From Micromonospora sp. WMMD1102 (lineage in GTDB: Bacteria > Actinomycetota > Actinomycetes > Mycobacteriales > Micromonosporaceae): DNA of 64,000 nucleotides. Below are positions 35,628 through 43,771 of the stretch, one piece after another; position 1 is the stretch's first letter; each line of letters opens with the position of its first letter. The translations under genes and the position numbers were made by a program. Below the pieces are notes generated by a model, which did not search any database, was not told where the DNA came from, and saw only the letters and a list, made by a program, of their open reading frames with translations. The stretch spans positions 5,521,001 through 5,585,000 of the forward strand of contig NZ_JARUBN010000001.1 in assembly GCF_029626265.1 (NCBI RefSeq), in the 5' to 3' direction.

Positions 35628-36218
35628 GTGACGACCAGCGGCTCCGACGGCCACCGCCGCGCACACACCGGTCGGCGCCGTAACGAGGAGGCCCGGCAGG
35701 CAATCCTCGACGCGGCACTCCGGCTGCTCACCACCCGGCACGACGGCGGGCTGACCGTCGACCTCATCGCGACCGAGGCCGGGGTCGGCAAGCAGACGAT
35801 CTACCGCTGGTGGCAGTCGAAGGGCACGGTGCTGCTGGAGGCGCTGACCGACTGGAGCGACTCGCTGGTGCCGGTGCCGGACACCGGATCACTCCGAGAA
35901 GATTTCTGCAACTACCTCGCGCACACGTTCCGAAGGGCGGGCGAGCCGGCGACGGCGGCCGTGCTGCGTACCCTCGCCGCCGAGGCGGCCCGAGATCCGA
36001 GTACCGCCGAGGTGTTCCGGCAGTTCACCCGGAGCCGCCGGGACGCCCTGCACACCATCGTCCGGCGAGGCCGGGAGCGTGGCGAACTCGGGTCGGAACT
36101 GGATCTCGAACTTGTGGTCGACCAGGCGTACGGGTTGTTCTGGTACCGCTTCCTGCTCGGACACGGGCCGTTGAACCAGGAGACCGCCGACCGGCTGACC
36201 GACGCACTGATCCACTGA
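35628..36218 (+). CDS. TetR/AcrR family transcriptional regulator
   Basis: The 196-residue protein has a basic head (HRRAHTGRRRNEEARQAILD) and a HTH (IATEAGVGKQTIYRWWQSK). A helical ligand domain (about 75-190) of the TetR C-terminal 'TetR_C_16-like' type follows. The GTG at 35628 lies just after CATATGCTGGGACG. The last 25 bases and the stop are part of a 33-bp tandem duplication. The following gene (YibE/F permease) is a possible target, 200 bases downstream. Confidence 0.88.
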   Translation: MTTSGSDGHRRAHTGRRRNEEARQAILDAALRLLTTRHDGGLTVDLIATEAGVGKQTIYRWWQSKGTVLLEALTDWSDSLVPVPDTGSLREDFCNYLAHTFRRAGEPATAAVLRTLAAEAARDPSTAEVFRQFTRSRRDALHTIVRRGRERGELGSELDLELVVDQAYGLFWYRFLLGHGPLNQETADRLTDALIH

Positions 36219-36259
36219 CCCGACCTGCTGACCGACGCACTGATCCACTGACCCGACCC
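36194..36259. repeat. 33-bp tandem duplication across the TetR stop codon
   Basis: Two units (36194-36226 and 36227-36259) start GCTGACCGACGCACTGATCC and differ only in the last base. The first copy contains the natural stop, so the second copy is untranslated. Confidence 0.9.
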
Positions 36260-36418
36260 GACCGACCGCAACTCAGCAACCACCTTGCGTGACGGCACGC
36301 CTGACGCCTCGTCCGGCCGCTCACCGACGTGTCATGCTGGCCCGTCGGGAGTTCCGGCCGCCGCGCTCAGCCGGAAGCCCGTTGTCCGACCCGAGCAGGA
36401 AGGCCGGCAGCCGAGCCG

Positions 36419-37885
36419 ATGAGTTCCGAACACGCGCACAGCCACCTGCCCCGCCCCGCCCCGGCCAGCCGCGCCGCACGCCGGTTGAGTCTGGCTCTGC
36501 TGATTCCGGCGGCGCTGCTCACCCTGGTGTCGATGGTGCTGCTGTGGCCCCGGGACGCGCCGACGCCGACAACCGAGGGCGACGGGCCGATCCGGGTACT
36601 CGGCACGGTGGTCGCGGTCGAATCGGTGCCCTGCCCCGCCCCGCCCGCCGGGGAGGAACGGCCGGCCGGTGCCCCGACCGACTGCGGGACCGTCACGGTG
36701 GACCTGACCGAGGGCGTCGGGGCCGGGCAGCGGGTCAGCACCGACGTGCCGTCCGGGCCGGGCGCGGTCCGGGTGGCCCCCGGGGACGACGTGGCGCTGC
36801 TCTACCTCCAGGAGAGCCCGGAGCGGCAGTACTCGATCATCGACCACCAGCGGTCGACCCAGTTGTGGCTGCTCGGGGCGGTCTTCGCGCTCGCGGTCCT
36901 CGCCTTCGGCCGGTGGCGCGGCCTGAGCGCCCTGGCCGGTCTCGGGGTCACCTTCGCGGTGTTGCTGATGTTCATCGTGCCGGCCATCCTCGACGGGCGG
37001 TCGCCGCTGCTGGTCGCCATCGTCGGCGCGGCGGCGATCATGCTCACCGTGCTCTACCTGACGCACGGGTTCAGCATGACCACCACGGTCGCGGTGGCCG
37101 GCACCCTGGTCAGCCTGACCATCACCGCGGCGCTCTCCGCGGTCGCCACCGCCGCCGCGCACCTCTCCGGGATCGCCGACGAGACCTCGAACTACCTATC
37201 CATCACCCAGGGCGAGGTGAACATGCGCGGCCTGCTGCTGGCCGGCATCGTGATCGGTTCCCTCGGAGTACTCGACGACGTCACAGTCACCCAGTCGGCC
37301 ACGGTCAGCGAACTCGCCCTGGCCAACCCCGGGTACGGCTTCCGCCGGCTCTACTCGGCCGCCACCCGGATCGGCCGGGCACACATCGCATCGGTGATCA
37401 ACACGATCGTGCTGGCGTACGCCGGTGCCTCCCTGCCACTGATGCTGCTCTTCGCCGCCGACACCGCAACCCCGGTCGGCGAGCTGCTCACCAGTCAACT
37501 GATCGCCCAGGAACTGGTCCGCAGCGCCGTCGGCACCATCGGGCTGATCGCCGCCGTACCGATCACCACCGCACTGGCGGCCCTGCTCGCCGCCAGGGGT
37601 GGCCCCGGGGCGGAGGCGGGTGCGGTACCACCGACCCGGGCCACGCCCGCACCCGGCGCGACACCGGTCCCTGGCGCTGTTCCGGCTCCGGCGGACCGGC
37701 GTGACCTGGCCGGAGCGGAGATCGCGACCGGAGCGGAGGCGGGGCGGCCAGCGCCAGCGACCGCATCGACAGCGGCCGGCGCAGCTCTGGCAGCGCCAGC
37801 GGCCGGGCCGACACCAGGCGGCGCGGCGCCGGAGGCCGACCCGTGGATGGCCTTCGTCGACCGTCATCCGGACGAAAAGCGGTAA
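36419..37885 (+). CDS. YibE/F family multipass membrane protein
   Basis: The 488-residue protein has a signal-anchor-like first helix (LALLIPAALLTLVSMVLL) and an outer domain of about 100 residues with two Cys (VPCPAPP, TDCGTV). About eight helices follow (about 155-400) with YibE/F blocks such as LFAADTATP and GVLDDVTVTQSATVSEL. The C-terminus is a long Ala/Pro/Gly-rich cytosolic tail (about 400-488). The family is widespread in Firmicutes and Actinobacteria and its transport role is unproven. The start at 36419 is the ATG just before the helix. Confidence 0.85.
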   Translation: MSSEHAHSHLPRPAPASRAARRLSLALLIPAALLTLVSMVLLWPRDAPTPTTEGDGPIRVLGTVVAVESVPCPAPPAGEERPAGAPTDCGTVTVDLTEGVGAGQRVSTDVPSGPGAVRVAPGDDVALLYLQESPERQYSIIDHQRSTQLWLLGAVFALAVLAFGRWRGLSALAGLGVTFAVLLMFIVPAILDGRSPLLVAIVGAAAIMLTVLYLTHGFSMTTTVAVAGTLVSLTITAALSAVATAAAHLSGIADETSNYLSITQGEVNMRGLLLAGIVIGSLGVLDDVTVTQSATVSELALANPGYGFRRLYSAATRIGRAHIASVINTIVLAYAGASLPLMLLFAADTATPVGELLTSQLIAQELVRSAVGTIGLIAAVPITTALAALLAARGGPGAEAGAVPPTRATPAPGATPVPGAVPAPADRRDLAGAEIATGAEAGRPAPATASTAAGAALAAPAAGPTPGGAAPEADPWMAFVDRHPDEKR

Positions 37886-37890
37886 CTGGC

Positions 37891-39229
37891 GGACCGGCCA
37901 GCGCCACCTCGTCGTTCGGCACGAACAACTCGGTGATCGGGCTGGCCACCAGCCGACGCTCGACCCGGCCAGCCCGGCGTACGGCTGGATCGACCACGGC
38001 ATGGTGATGCGCTCGCGCGACACCGACAGCTTCCACGCCATCGACCCCGACGTAATCGTCGACGCCGACGGGCAGCCCTGGCTCGCCTTCGGTTCGTTCT
38101 GGAACGGTCTGCGGATCCGACGGCTGGACCGGGGCACCGGCCTACCGGCGGACGGGACGCTGCACCAGATCGCCTCACGCGGCGGCGCCTCGATCGAGAA
38201 TCCGTCGATCGTCCACCGGGGCGGGTACTACTACCTCTTCGCCAGCCTCGACTACTGCTGCCGGGGCGTCGACGCCGAATACCGGACCGTGGTCGGCCGC
38301 TCGGCCAGCCGGCAGCGCCTGGTTCCGCCTGGTCAACCAGGCCAGCGGCGGCACGGTGGGGGTACCGGACTGCGGGTACGAGGGTGCCGACGTCCGGATC
38401 ACCGAGCCGCCGACGAGTACCTGCCAGCAGTGGCGGCCGGAGTACCACGGCGACGGGTACGTCAGCCTGCTGAACCGGTCGAGCAACAAGGTCGCCGAGA
38501 TCGCCGGCTGCGTGAACGCCGACGGCGCCGGGTGGCCCTCTGGGGTTGGCTGGCCAACGACTGCCAGCGGTTCCGGCTGCTGCCGGCCGTGGACGGCGTG
38601 CCACCGCAGGCCGTGGACGGCGTGCCACCGCAGGCCGTGGACGGCGTGCCACCGCAGGCCGTGGACGGCTCGTCCAGGGTGAGCGTGCCGGCCGGCATCG
38701 AGGCAGCGGGCGGCTGGTCGCGGATCGAGAACCGGCTGGCCGGGCGGGTGCTGGAGGCGGCCGGCTGCGGCGGGACAGGCGCGCCGGTGCAGGCGTACAC
38801 CTGGTTGGACAATGCTTGCCAGCGGTTCCGCCTCGAATCGGTCGGCGACGTGCTGATCGCGGACGCGACGGGGCAGCGGGTCTGGGGCGTACCCGGATGT
38901 GCCCGGTGGGCACGCGACCGGCGACGGGGTCGGGCGGTCCGGTCGTCGCGGACCGGCCCCGGGCCGGAGACTGCCAGCTCTGGCGATTCGTCCAGATCCG
39001 GGACGGGTACTTCCGGATCGTCAACCTGGGCGCGGACCGGCCGTTGACCGCCTCCGCCGGCCCGGACGGCGCGGCACGCCTCGGCCTCAATCCGCGAGAT
39101 GGCGCCGGGCCGGCGGCGCTGTGGCGGATCGAGGCGGTCGACGGCGAGCGCTACCGGCTGGTCAACGCCGACGGCACCGTCGCCGCCCTGCCCGGCGACC
39201 CGGACCGGGTATTTCTGCTCGCCCCGTGA
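37891..39229 (+). pseudogene. Decayed GH43 arabinanase with ricin-type lectin tail
   Basis: The relic starts 5 bases after the YibE/F stop. SATSSFGTNNSVIGLAT is a mid-domain GH43 block, then in another frame comes DPASPAYGWIDHGMV with DPDVIVDADGQPWLAFGSFW and the YYYLFASLDYCCRG motif. The N-terminal GH43 blade and the last third of the catalytic domain are missing. A ricin-type beta-trefoil (VPDCGYEGADVRI, WRPEYHGDGYVSLLN, NDCQRFRL, DNACQRFRLE, DCQLWRFVQIRDGYFRI) follows in three frames to the final stop. At least four frame changes, plus deletions, make it non-functional. Confidence 0.85.
38586..38669 (+). repeat. 24-bp tandem repeat, 3.5 copies
   Basis: Units of GCCGTGGACGGCGTGCCACC plus four more bases at 38586, 38610 and 38634, and a half unit at 38658. 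In the relic's frame each encodes AVDGVPPQ. It is inserted between two lectin repeats. Confidence 0.95.
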
Positions 39230-39343
39230 ACCCTGCCGGTCTCGGTGCCGGATGATGGGCAGCGGCACCATCGGGCCGGACTTCGGCCAGTACGCCGGAG
39301 GGCACGGCCGTCCGGCGTGGCCCGAGGAGGAGAAGGAGAAGAC

Positions 39344-39454
39344 GTGGGCAACACCGAGACCGTCGACAACTCGCGCGGCGCCGGAGTGGCGCCGGGCAAG
39401 CTTCCCGAGCGGCCCTGCCCGGTCGGCCGGACCGGTGACCGGGCGGCGACGTGA
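39344..39454 (+). CDS. Small 36-residue protein coupled to the VOC gene
   Basis: The GTG lies 6 bases after a strong AAGGAG, and its stop overlaps the VOC start (GTGA), so it is very likely translated. The product (MGNTETVDNSRGAGV, then KLPERPCPVGRTGDR) has one Cys and no membrane helix. The CPVGRT...DR motif faintly recalls the start of HxlR-type regulators, raising the chance that it is a truncated regulator. The function is unknown. Confidence 0.5.
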   Translation: MGNTETVDNSRGAGVAPGKLPERPCPVGRTGDRAAT

Positions 39455-39849
39455 CGGCGATGCTCCGGGTGAAGGAGTTCGACCATCTCGTACTCACCGT
39501 GCAGGACGTGGAACGCTCGCTCGCGTTCTACTGCGGCACCCTCGGCCTGGCGCCGGTCCGGGTCGACGAGTGGCGGGCCGGCAAGGTCCCGTTCCCGTCG
39601 GCGCGGATCACCCGGGAAACCATCATCGACCTGGTACGCGGCGAGCGGGGCGGCTCGAACGTGGACCACATCTGCCTCGTCGTGGAGCCACTCGACTGGA
39701 CCGACGTGATCGAGTCGGGGGTCTTCACCGTCCTGGAGGGTCCGGTCGACCGCTTCGGTGCGCGCGGCGACGCGGTCTCGATCTACGTCGCCGACCCGGA
39801 CGGCAACACTGTCGAGCTGCGCTGGTATCCACAGGACCGCGCGGAATAG
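39451..39849 (+). CDS. VOC (glyoxalase/bleomycin resistance) family protein
   Basis: The 132-residue protein is a typical single-module vicinal oxygen chelate fold: FDHLVLTVQDVERSLAFYC at the start (metal His), DHICLVVEPLD in the middle and ADPDGNTVELRWYPQ at the end (metal Glu). Members include glyoxalases, dioxygenases and resistance proteins. The substrate is not evident. The start overlaps the small ORF stop by 4 bases. Confidence 0.88.
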   Translation: MTAMLRVKEFDHLVLTVQDVERSLAFYCGTLGLAPVRVDEWRAGKVPFPSARITRETIIDLVRGERGGSNVDHICLVVEPLDWTDVIESGVFTVLEGPVDRFGARGDAVSIYVADPDGNTVELRWYPQDRAE

Positions 39850-39889
39850 CACGCATGGCGCGAGACGTCGTTGCGGCGGGTGGGTCACG

Positions 39890-39982
39890 ATGATCGACAC
39901 ATCGAGCGATATCGTTGGATGTGTCGACTGCGTGACCGGCGACGCGCCGGACGCTCCCACCTGCACCGAGGCGGCGATGTGA
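39890..39982 (+). CDS. 30-residue Cys-containing peptide coupled to the zinc-ribbon gene
   Basis: The peptide starts MIDTSSDIVGCVDCV and ends APTCTEAAM. It has three cysteines and many acidic residues, and no basic residues. The stop overlaps the next ATG (TGATG), indicating coupled translation. A purine-rich GGCGGGTGGG precedes the start. It could be a leader peptide, a metal-binding mini-protein or a modified peptide. No modifying enzyme is adjacent, so I give no function. Confidence 0.45.
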   Translation: MIDTSSDIVGCVDCVTGDAPDAPTCTEAAM

Positions 39983-40989
39983 TGGCCAACCTGCTCGACC
40001 GGATCGACCGGGCCACGTCCGGCCTCTGCCCCTGCGGTGCCGCCCCCGCAGCCGGCTCGGCGTACTGCTCGGACGACTGCCGCCCCAGCCACCTCGGCGG
40101 CGACACGGACACCCGGGAGACCGGTCACCTGGCCACGCCGATGCGCTGGCGCCCCGACCTGGTGACCGCCACCGATGATCACGACCTGGTCGTCTCGGGC
40201 GGACCGACCTGGTACGAGGGCCCCTACCGCGCCCAGATCTTCCAGCGGGCCGGCCGGCCCGGCAGCTGGCACCTGCGGCTCGACGACGGCCACCGCTACG
40301 TCGGCCGTGACCTTGAAGCCGCCGGGCGCGGCAACGACGAGCCGGCCACCGATCGCGGCAACGACGAGCCGGCCACCGATCGCGGCGACGACGAACTGGG
40401 CACCGTCGAGCACGGCAACGACGAACTGGGCGCGGGCGAGCACGGCGACGACGAGCCGGGCGCAGCGCCGGAGCAGCTGGTCGGACGGATTCGGCAGCTC
40501 TGGCGACGGCTGGAACGCGAACTGACCGATCCCCGGCGCACCATGCCGTACCCCGGCCCGTGGCAGCCGACCGCGCCCACCGGCGGCGGTCCGTCTCCGA
40601 CTGCCGGGATCGCCGGACCGGCCCGACTCGCCAGCAGGCCGGGTCAGGAGTGGCGGCGACTGTGCCGGCGATGTGAGCGGCACGGCGTACCGCTGGAGGG
40701 GCGGCGCGACGGCGAAGCCTGCCAGCTCTGCGCGCACTGCCGGACGCCGTACCCGGGACCGGTGCTGGTCCCGACTCTTCAGTCGCACGGCCGGCACACC
40801 GTACTCAAGCTGAGCTACTTCGCCAACGGCGAGTACTTCACCCGCAGCGCCTTCGTGCCGGGCCGGGACATGATGGCGGCCGAGGACCCGGCGCAGCTGC
40901 TCCAGTCCGCGTGGGACCGACTGGAGGACTTCCTGCTGGATCGGATGCCCCGCTCGGCGTCCCGGTCGGACGATCCGACCGCTGGCTGA
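39982..40989 (+). CDS. Zinc-ribbon-like protein with acidic repeats, unknown function
   Basis: The 335-residue protein has an N-terminal Cys cluster (GLCPCGAAPAAG...YCSDDC, a short zinc finger like those in DUF-type actinobacterial proteins). A conserved block follows (ATPMRWRPDLVTA, YRAQIFQRAGRPGSWHLRLD). The middle section is an acidic G-N/D-D-E repeat (residues about 117-162). A second Cys4 motif (LCRRCERHG, CQLCAHC) and a C-terminal beta/helix part (TVLKLSYFANGEYFTRSAFV) end the protein. Two zinc sites suggest nucleic acid or protein binding. I do not know the family's role. It sits at the edge of the transposon graveyard. Confidence 0.6.
   Translation: MANLLDRIDRATSGLCPCGAAPAAGSAYCSDDCRPSHLGGDTDTRETGHLATPMRWRPDLVTATDDHDLVVSGGPTWYEGPYRAQIFQRAGRPGSWHLRLDDGHRYVGRDLEAAGRGNDEPATDRGNDEPATDRGDDELGTVEHGNDELGAGEHGDDEPGAAPEQLVGRIRQLWRRLERELTDPRRTMPYPGPWQPTAPTGGGPSPTAGIAGPARLASRPGQEWRRLCRRCERHGVPLEGRRDGEACQLCAHCRTPYPGPVLVPTLQSHGRHTVLKLSYFANGEYFTRSAFVPGRDMMAAEDPAQLLQSAWDRLEDFLLDRMPRSASRSDDPTAG
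40330..40470 (+). repeat. Imperfect 27/30-bp coding repeats
   Basis: Five units encoding GNDEPATDR, GNDEPATDR, GDDELGTVEH, GNDELGAGEH and GDDEPGAAP are in tandem inside the zinc-ribbon gene. The first two are identical in DNA. Confidence 0.9.
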
Positions 40990-41023
40990 CGGGGCCGGTC
41001 GCGGGTTGGGTCGTTCGCGGGGC

Positions 41024-41480
41024 AGGTGGACCACGAAGCCGCATCCGGCGTGTGAGCAGGGCAGAAGCCGTTGTCCATGGTGCTGATCCCCGGCAGCGGG
41101 GCGACAGCCCGCGGTTCGTGCCGGTGCTGGCCGGGATCCGGGTTCCGCGTCTGGGTGCCGGCAGGCCGCGTACCCGTCCGGATCGGGTTTGGCCGACAAG
41201 GCCTATTCGTCTCGGGCCAATCGTGAACACCTGCGTCGGCGGGGATCCAGGCGACGATCCCGATCAAGGAGGATCAGGCGGCCAACCGGTGGAAGAAGGG
41301 GTCGAAGGGCGGCCGGCCCCCGACATTCGACCCCGAGGTCTACAAGCAGCGTCACGCGGTGGAGTGCGGCATCAACCGGCTCAAACGCCACCGCGCCATG
41401 GCCACCGGTACGAAAAACTCGCCGTCCGCTGCCAAGCCACCCGCCGCATGGCGATCAACGAGTGGCTACGACACATCTAA
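41024..41480 (+). pseudogene. IS5-family transposase remnant (C-terminal half, frameshifted)
   Basis: Read across frames, the protein contains CEQGQKPLS-like, [37 protein letters not shown], a [20 protein letters not shown] block and [20 protein letters not shown]. These are the conserved DDE transposase end of IS5 elements. The N-terminal third and one terminal repeat are missing, and at least two frameshifts occur, so it is dead. A shorter copy of the same element lies at 45161-45410. Confidence 0.8.
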
Positions 41481-41512
41481 ACCGTAGCGCCGGGATGCCG
41501 TAGGCTCCTGCG

Positions 41513-41998
41513 ATGGCCGTCGGCCGATGGATACTGCTGGTCTTGATGGTGCTGGTCGGTCCGCTGCTGTGGTGGGCGGGCGTGGCCGGCACCGTGTCCG
41601 CCACCCATGCCGCTCTTCCGCCCGGCGACGCGACCCTCCCGTACTTCGTATCCAACTACCGCAGCGTCGGGCTGACCATGGCGGGCCTCTTCGCATTCCT
41701 CAATCTGCTGCTGCTCACGGTCCTGCTGCCGACGGATCGGCAGCTGCGCGAGGGACGGACCGGCACTCTCGTCCGCGCGGTCATCACGGCGTTCCTCGTC
41801 ACCGGCCTGGCCTGGTTCGAATACCGGTTCAATCCCGTAACCTGTAACTGGAGCGGCGACCCGGACGCCTGGAGCCTGGTCAAGGACCATCTCATGGTCT
41901 GGAATCCGGCGGTCGGGACCCTCTGGATCGTCCTCAACGCGGCGGCCGCCACCTTGATCATCGTGCGGGTCATGGTGACCGCCTGGTCGGTCAGGTGA
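41513..41998 (+). CDS. Four-helix membrane protein, unknown function
   Basis: The 161-residue protein has about four hydrophobic segments (WILLVLMVLVGPLLWWAGVA at the start, then SVGLTMAGLFAFLNLLLLTV and two more). One outside loop holds FNPVTCNWSGDP. I do not recognise the family. It sits between two transposase remnants without obvious partners, and may have been carried with them. Confidence 0.6.
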   Translation: MAVGRWILLVLMVLVGPLLWWAGVAGTVSATHAALPPGDATLPYFVSNYRSVGLTMAGLFAFLNLLLLTVLLPTDRQLREGRTGTLVRAVITAFLVTGLAWFEYRFNPVTCNWSGDPDAWSLVKDHLMVWNPAVGTLWIVLNAAAATLIIVRVMVTAWSVR

Positions 41999-42079
41999 TC
42001 CTCTGTCCCCCCAACCGCTGGCGGTCGCAGACCGCGCGGGGGCTCACCACTTCTGAAACACGCCCACAGAGCTTGAATG

Positions 42080-42540
42080 TCAGGTTGTGTCGGGTTCGAT
42101 CGTTCGGTAGATCAGTCGGGACCGCTGCCCGGGCCGGTAACAGGTCAGCCCAGCGATCGATACCCGACCCGAGCCCTTGCCCGACACCGGAACCACCGGG
42201 GTGCGGCCGCGCCGTCCCCAGGTCCGGGCCTTCGGTGGGCGCAACGTCTGACCAGCCTCGTCCTCGAAGACCAGCCACGCCCGCCGCCGCGCCGCTACCG
42301 TTTTCCCGCCGGCCACGTCTCCTCGCGCCAGGTGGTGATCGCGGCCTCGTCCCGCTCGACCGCACGACGCCGGGGACCCGCACCGACCAGCCAACCGGTA
42401 CATGATGTTCGCCGTGCACGCAGCGTGTACCGGATACGGAACATCCGGGCGATCAGGTCCGACACCCAAGCCAGGGTCCACCGCTGATCATCACCGAACC
42501 CGTGCGCCGCCGGCCCCTCGTCCAAGACGTCAGCGCAGCC
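42080..42540 (-). pseudogene. IS630-family transposase remnant
   Basis: The minus strand contains LDEGPAAHGFGDDQRWTLA and, after a frame change, AWLVFEDEAGQTLRPPKAR and GRVSIAGLTCYRPGQRS, which are IS630 landmarks (helix-turn-helix end and DDE core with FEDE). The reading stops at a TGA soon after IYRTIEPDTT, before the last catalytic residue. Internal frameshifts and missing ends show it is inactive. Confidence 0.75.
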
Positions 42541-42635
42541 GCCGCAGCCGACCCTCATCCAGACGACACCGAGACCCACCCGGCCCCTTCGACGCCGAAG
42601 CCTGCTCACCACCAGCCCGCCACCGCTTGCGCCAC

Positions 42636-42760
42636 CCGTACGGCGTTCGTCGCCGACTACCTCGCCGACCCGGCACTGCGCCGCGAGATCCACGAAGGGG
42701 TTACAGGTCGTCGACCAATGGAACTCGGCGAACGTGGCCATCGACTACGGCCGCGCCGCC
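42636..42760 (+). pseudogene. Tn3-family transposase fragment
   Basis: TAFVADYLADPALRREIHEG in one frame continues as LQVVDQWNSANVAIDYG in another. This is the conserved C-terminal motif of Tn3 transposases, interrupted by one base. No further Tn3 parts are seen, though the following 200 bases contain codon-biased but unassigned sequence. Confidence 0.65.
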
Positions 42761-43044
42761 GCCGCGACACCCGGATCCGGCTCGCCGCCTCCGGCGACGA
42801 GCCAGCCGTGACCCACCTGCTGAACCTGGCCGACGGCATGGGCCTGACCCGCCGTCGAGCGATTCATCGCCGAGGGCACCGTGGCCGCCACCCTGCTGAC
42901 CGGGCTGCGCACGGCACGTCGGAAATGCTGCGCGAGCGCCTGGACCGCACCATCGCTGCGACGAACATGAGGCCCTACAGGAGTAGGCAATGCCGCCCGT
43001 TCTTATTCTTCACCATCTCGGCTGGTGAAGTGCGCGATAGTCGC
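42761..43044. other. Unassigned sequence between mobile relics
   Basis: The strand contains a readable helical stretch (DEPAVTHLLNLADGMGLTRR, then in another frame RFIAEGTVAATLLTGL) with no recognised family. The last 60 bases become AT-richer. No intact gene is seen. Confidence 0.4.
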
Positions 43045-43425
43045 TCACCAGGTTGTGGCGTCTGGATGCGCTGGTTGCCGCCGCATAATCCCGGCCCTTG
43101 ATAGGCCGACCGGATTGGAGTGGAACTCCAGCACGCCGATACGGTCGCTGCAAACCGCGCGCTCGCTAGCCATCGAATTGATCACCGCGACAAGCAGCGA
43201 CGTTCTGTCACTCGCCTGACGCAGCGAAATGCCGTCGATCGTCAATGCGAGGTAACCCGCTTCCGCGAGGCGCCGCGCATTTTGACGAAGCAAGCTCCCG
43301 TCGCTGTCAGCATCGGTAATCACCATGACGGTGAGTGGTGTACCTGCAGATCCAGGCGGTACCCAAAGTTCTCCAGAGATCCAGGTTCCATCTGCCGAGA
43401 ACTCCACTCGCCGGGACGTGACCAT
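43045..43425 (-). CDS. Truncated dienelactone-hydrolase-like protein
   Basis: The 126-residue product has the start of a DLH/alpha-beta hydrolase (RRVEFSADGTWISGELWVPP, then RRLAEAGYLALTIDG) up to SDRIGVLEF, where the GxCxGG nucleophile block should begin. After that it is unrelated. A good ribosome site (GGAG, 6-base gap) precedes the ATG. Codon choice and base composition are less GC-biased than neighbouring genes, pointing to foreign origin and a 3' loss. Confidence 0.55.
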   Translation of the reverse strand: MVTSRRVEFSADGTWISGELWVPPGSAGTPLTVMVITDADSDGSLLRQNARRLAEAGYLALTIDGISLRQASDRTSLLVAVINSMASERAVCSDRIGVLEFHSNPVGLSRAGIMRRQPAHPDATTW

Positions 43426-43771
43426 TGTTTACTCCATTCGCTTGTCGTGATTAACTGCATCGATTAATGCCATTTGTGTCAACTGACGCAATCAGGACAA
43501 AAGATTGCGGCATAAAACCGTTACGCCTGCGGATCCCGATACTCCACAGCGGCTACGCACCCGCACCGCCACCACTCGAACGCCACCGCGGGCACCTCAA
43601 CCCCTGCTTAAGCCCTTAAGCCCGAGGAGCCATCAACGCCTGGACAAGCCCGCGAGAGCCACCGGGGCACAAGTTGATCTTGAGAGTCGGCCATCGGAGG
43701 AGACGGCAGGCCCTCGACGGGTTTGGCCACGCTTCAGCGCGCAGCGGAACCTGTAACGCCTCGGCGGTGAT
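43426..43771. other. AT-richer gap without a gene
   Basis: About the first 80 bases (43430-43515) are the most AT-rich in the window (e.g. GTTTACTCCATTCGCTTGTC, ATTAACTGCATCGATTAATG). They probably hold a promoter for the truncated hydrolase. The rest is Arg/Pro-rich noise. No gene is seen. Confidence 0.5.

Noticed and set aside
39871..39981. N-terminal extension of the zinc-ribbon protein in its own frame
   Set aside because: The extension is Arg-rich without a ribosome site, whereas the ATG at 39982 is coupled to the upstream peptide and begins the conserved part.
39890..39982. RiPP precursor peptide
   Set aside because: There is no modifying enzyme, protease or transporter next to it; the C39 peptidase is 13 kb away. 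I keep it as an unknown peptide.
42761..43000. Further transposase domains
   Set aside because: Short readable helical stretches exist, but none matches a recognisable family motif.
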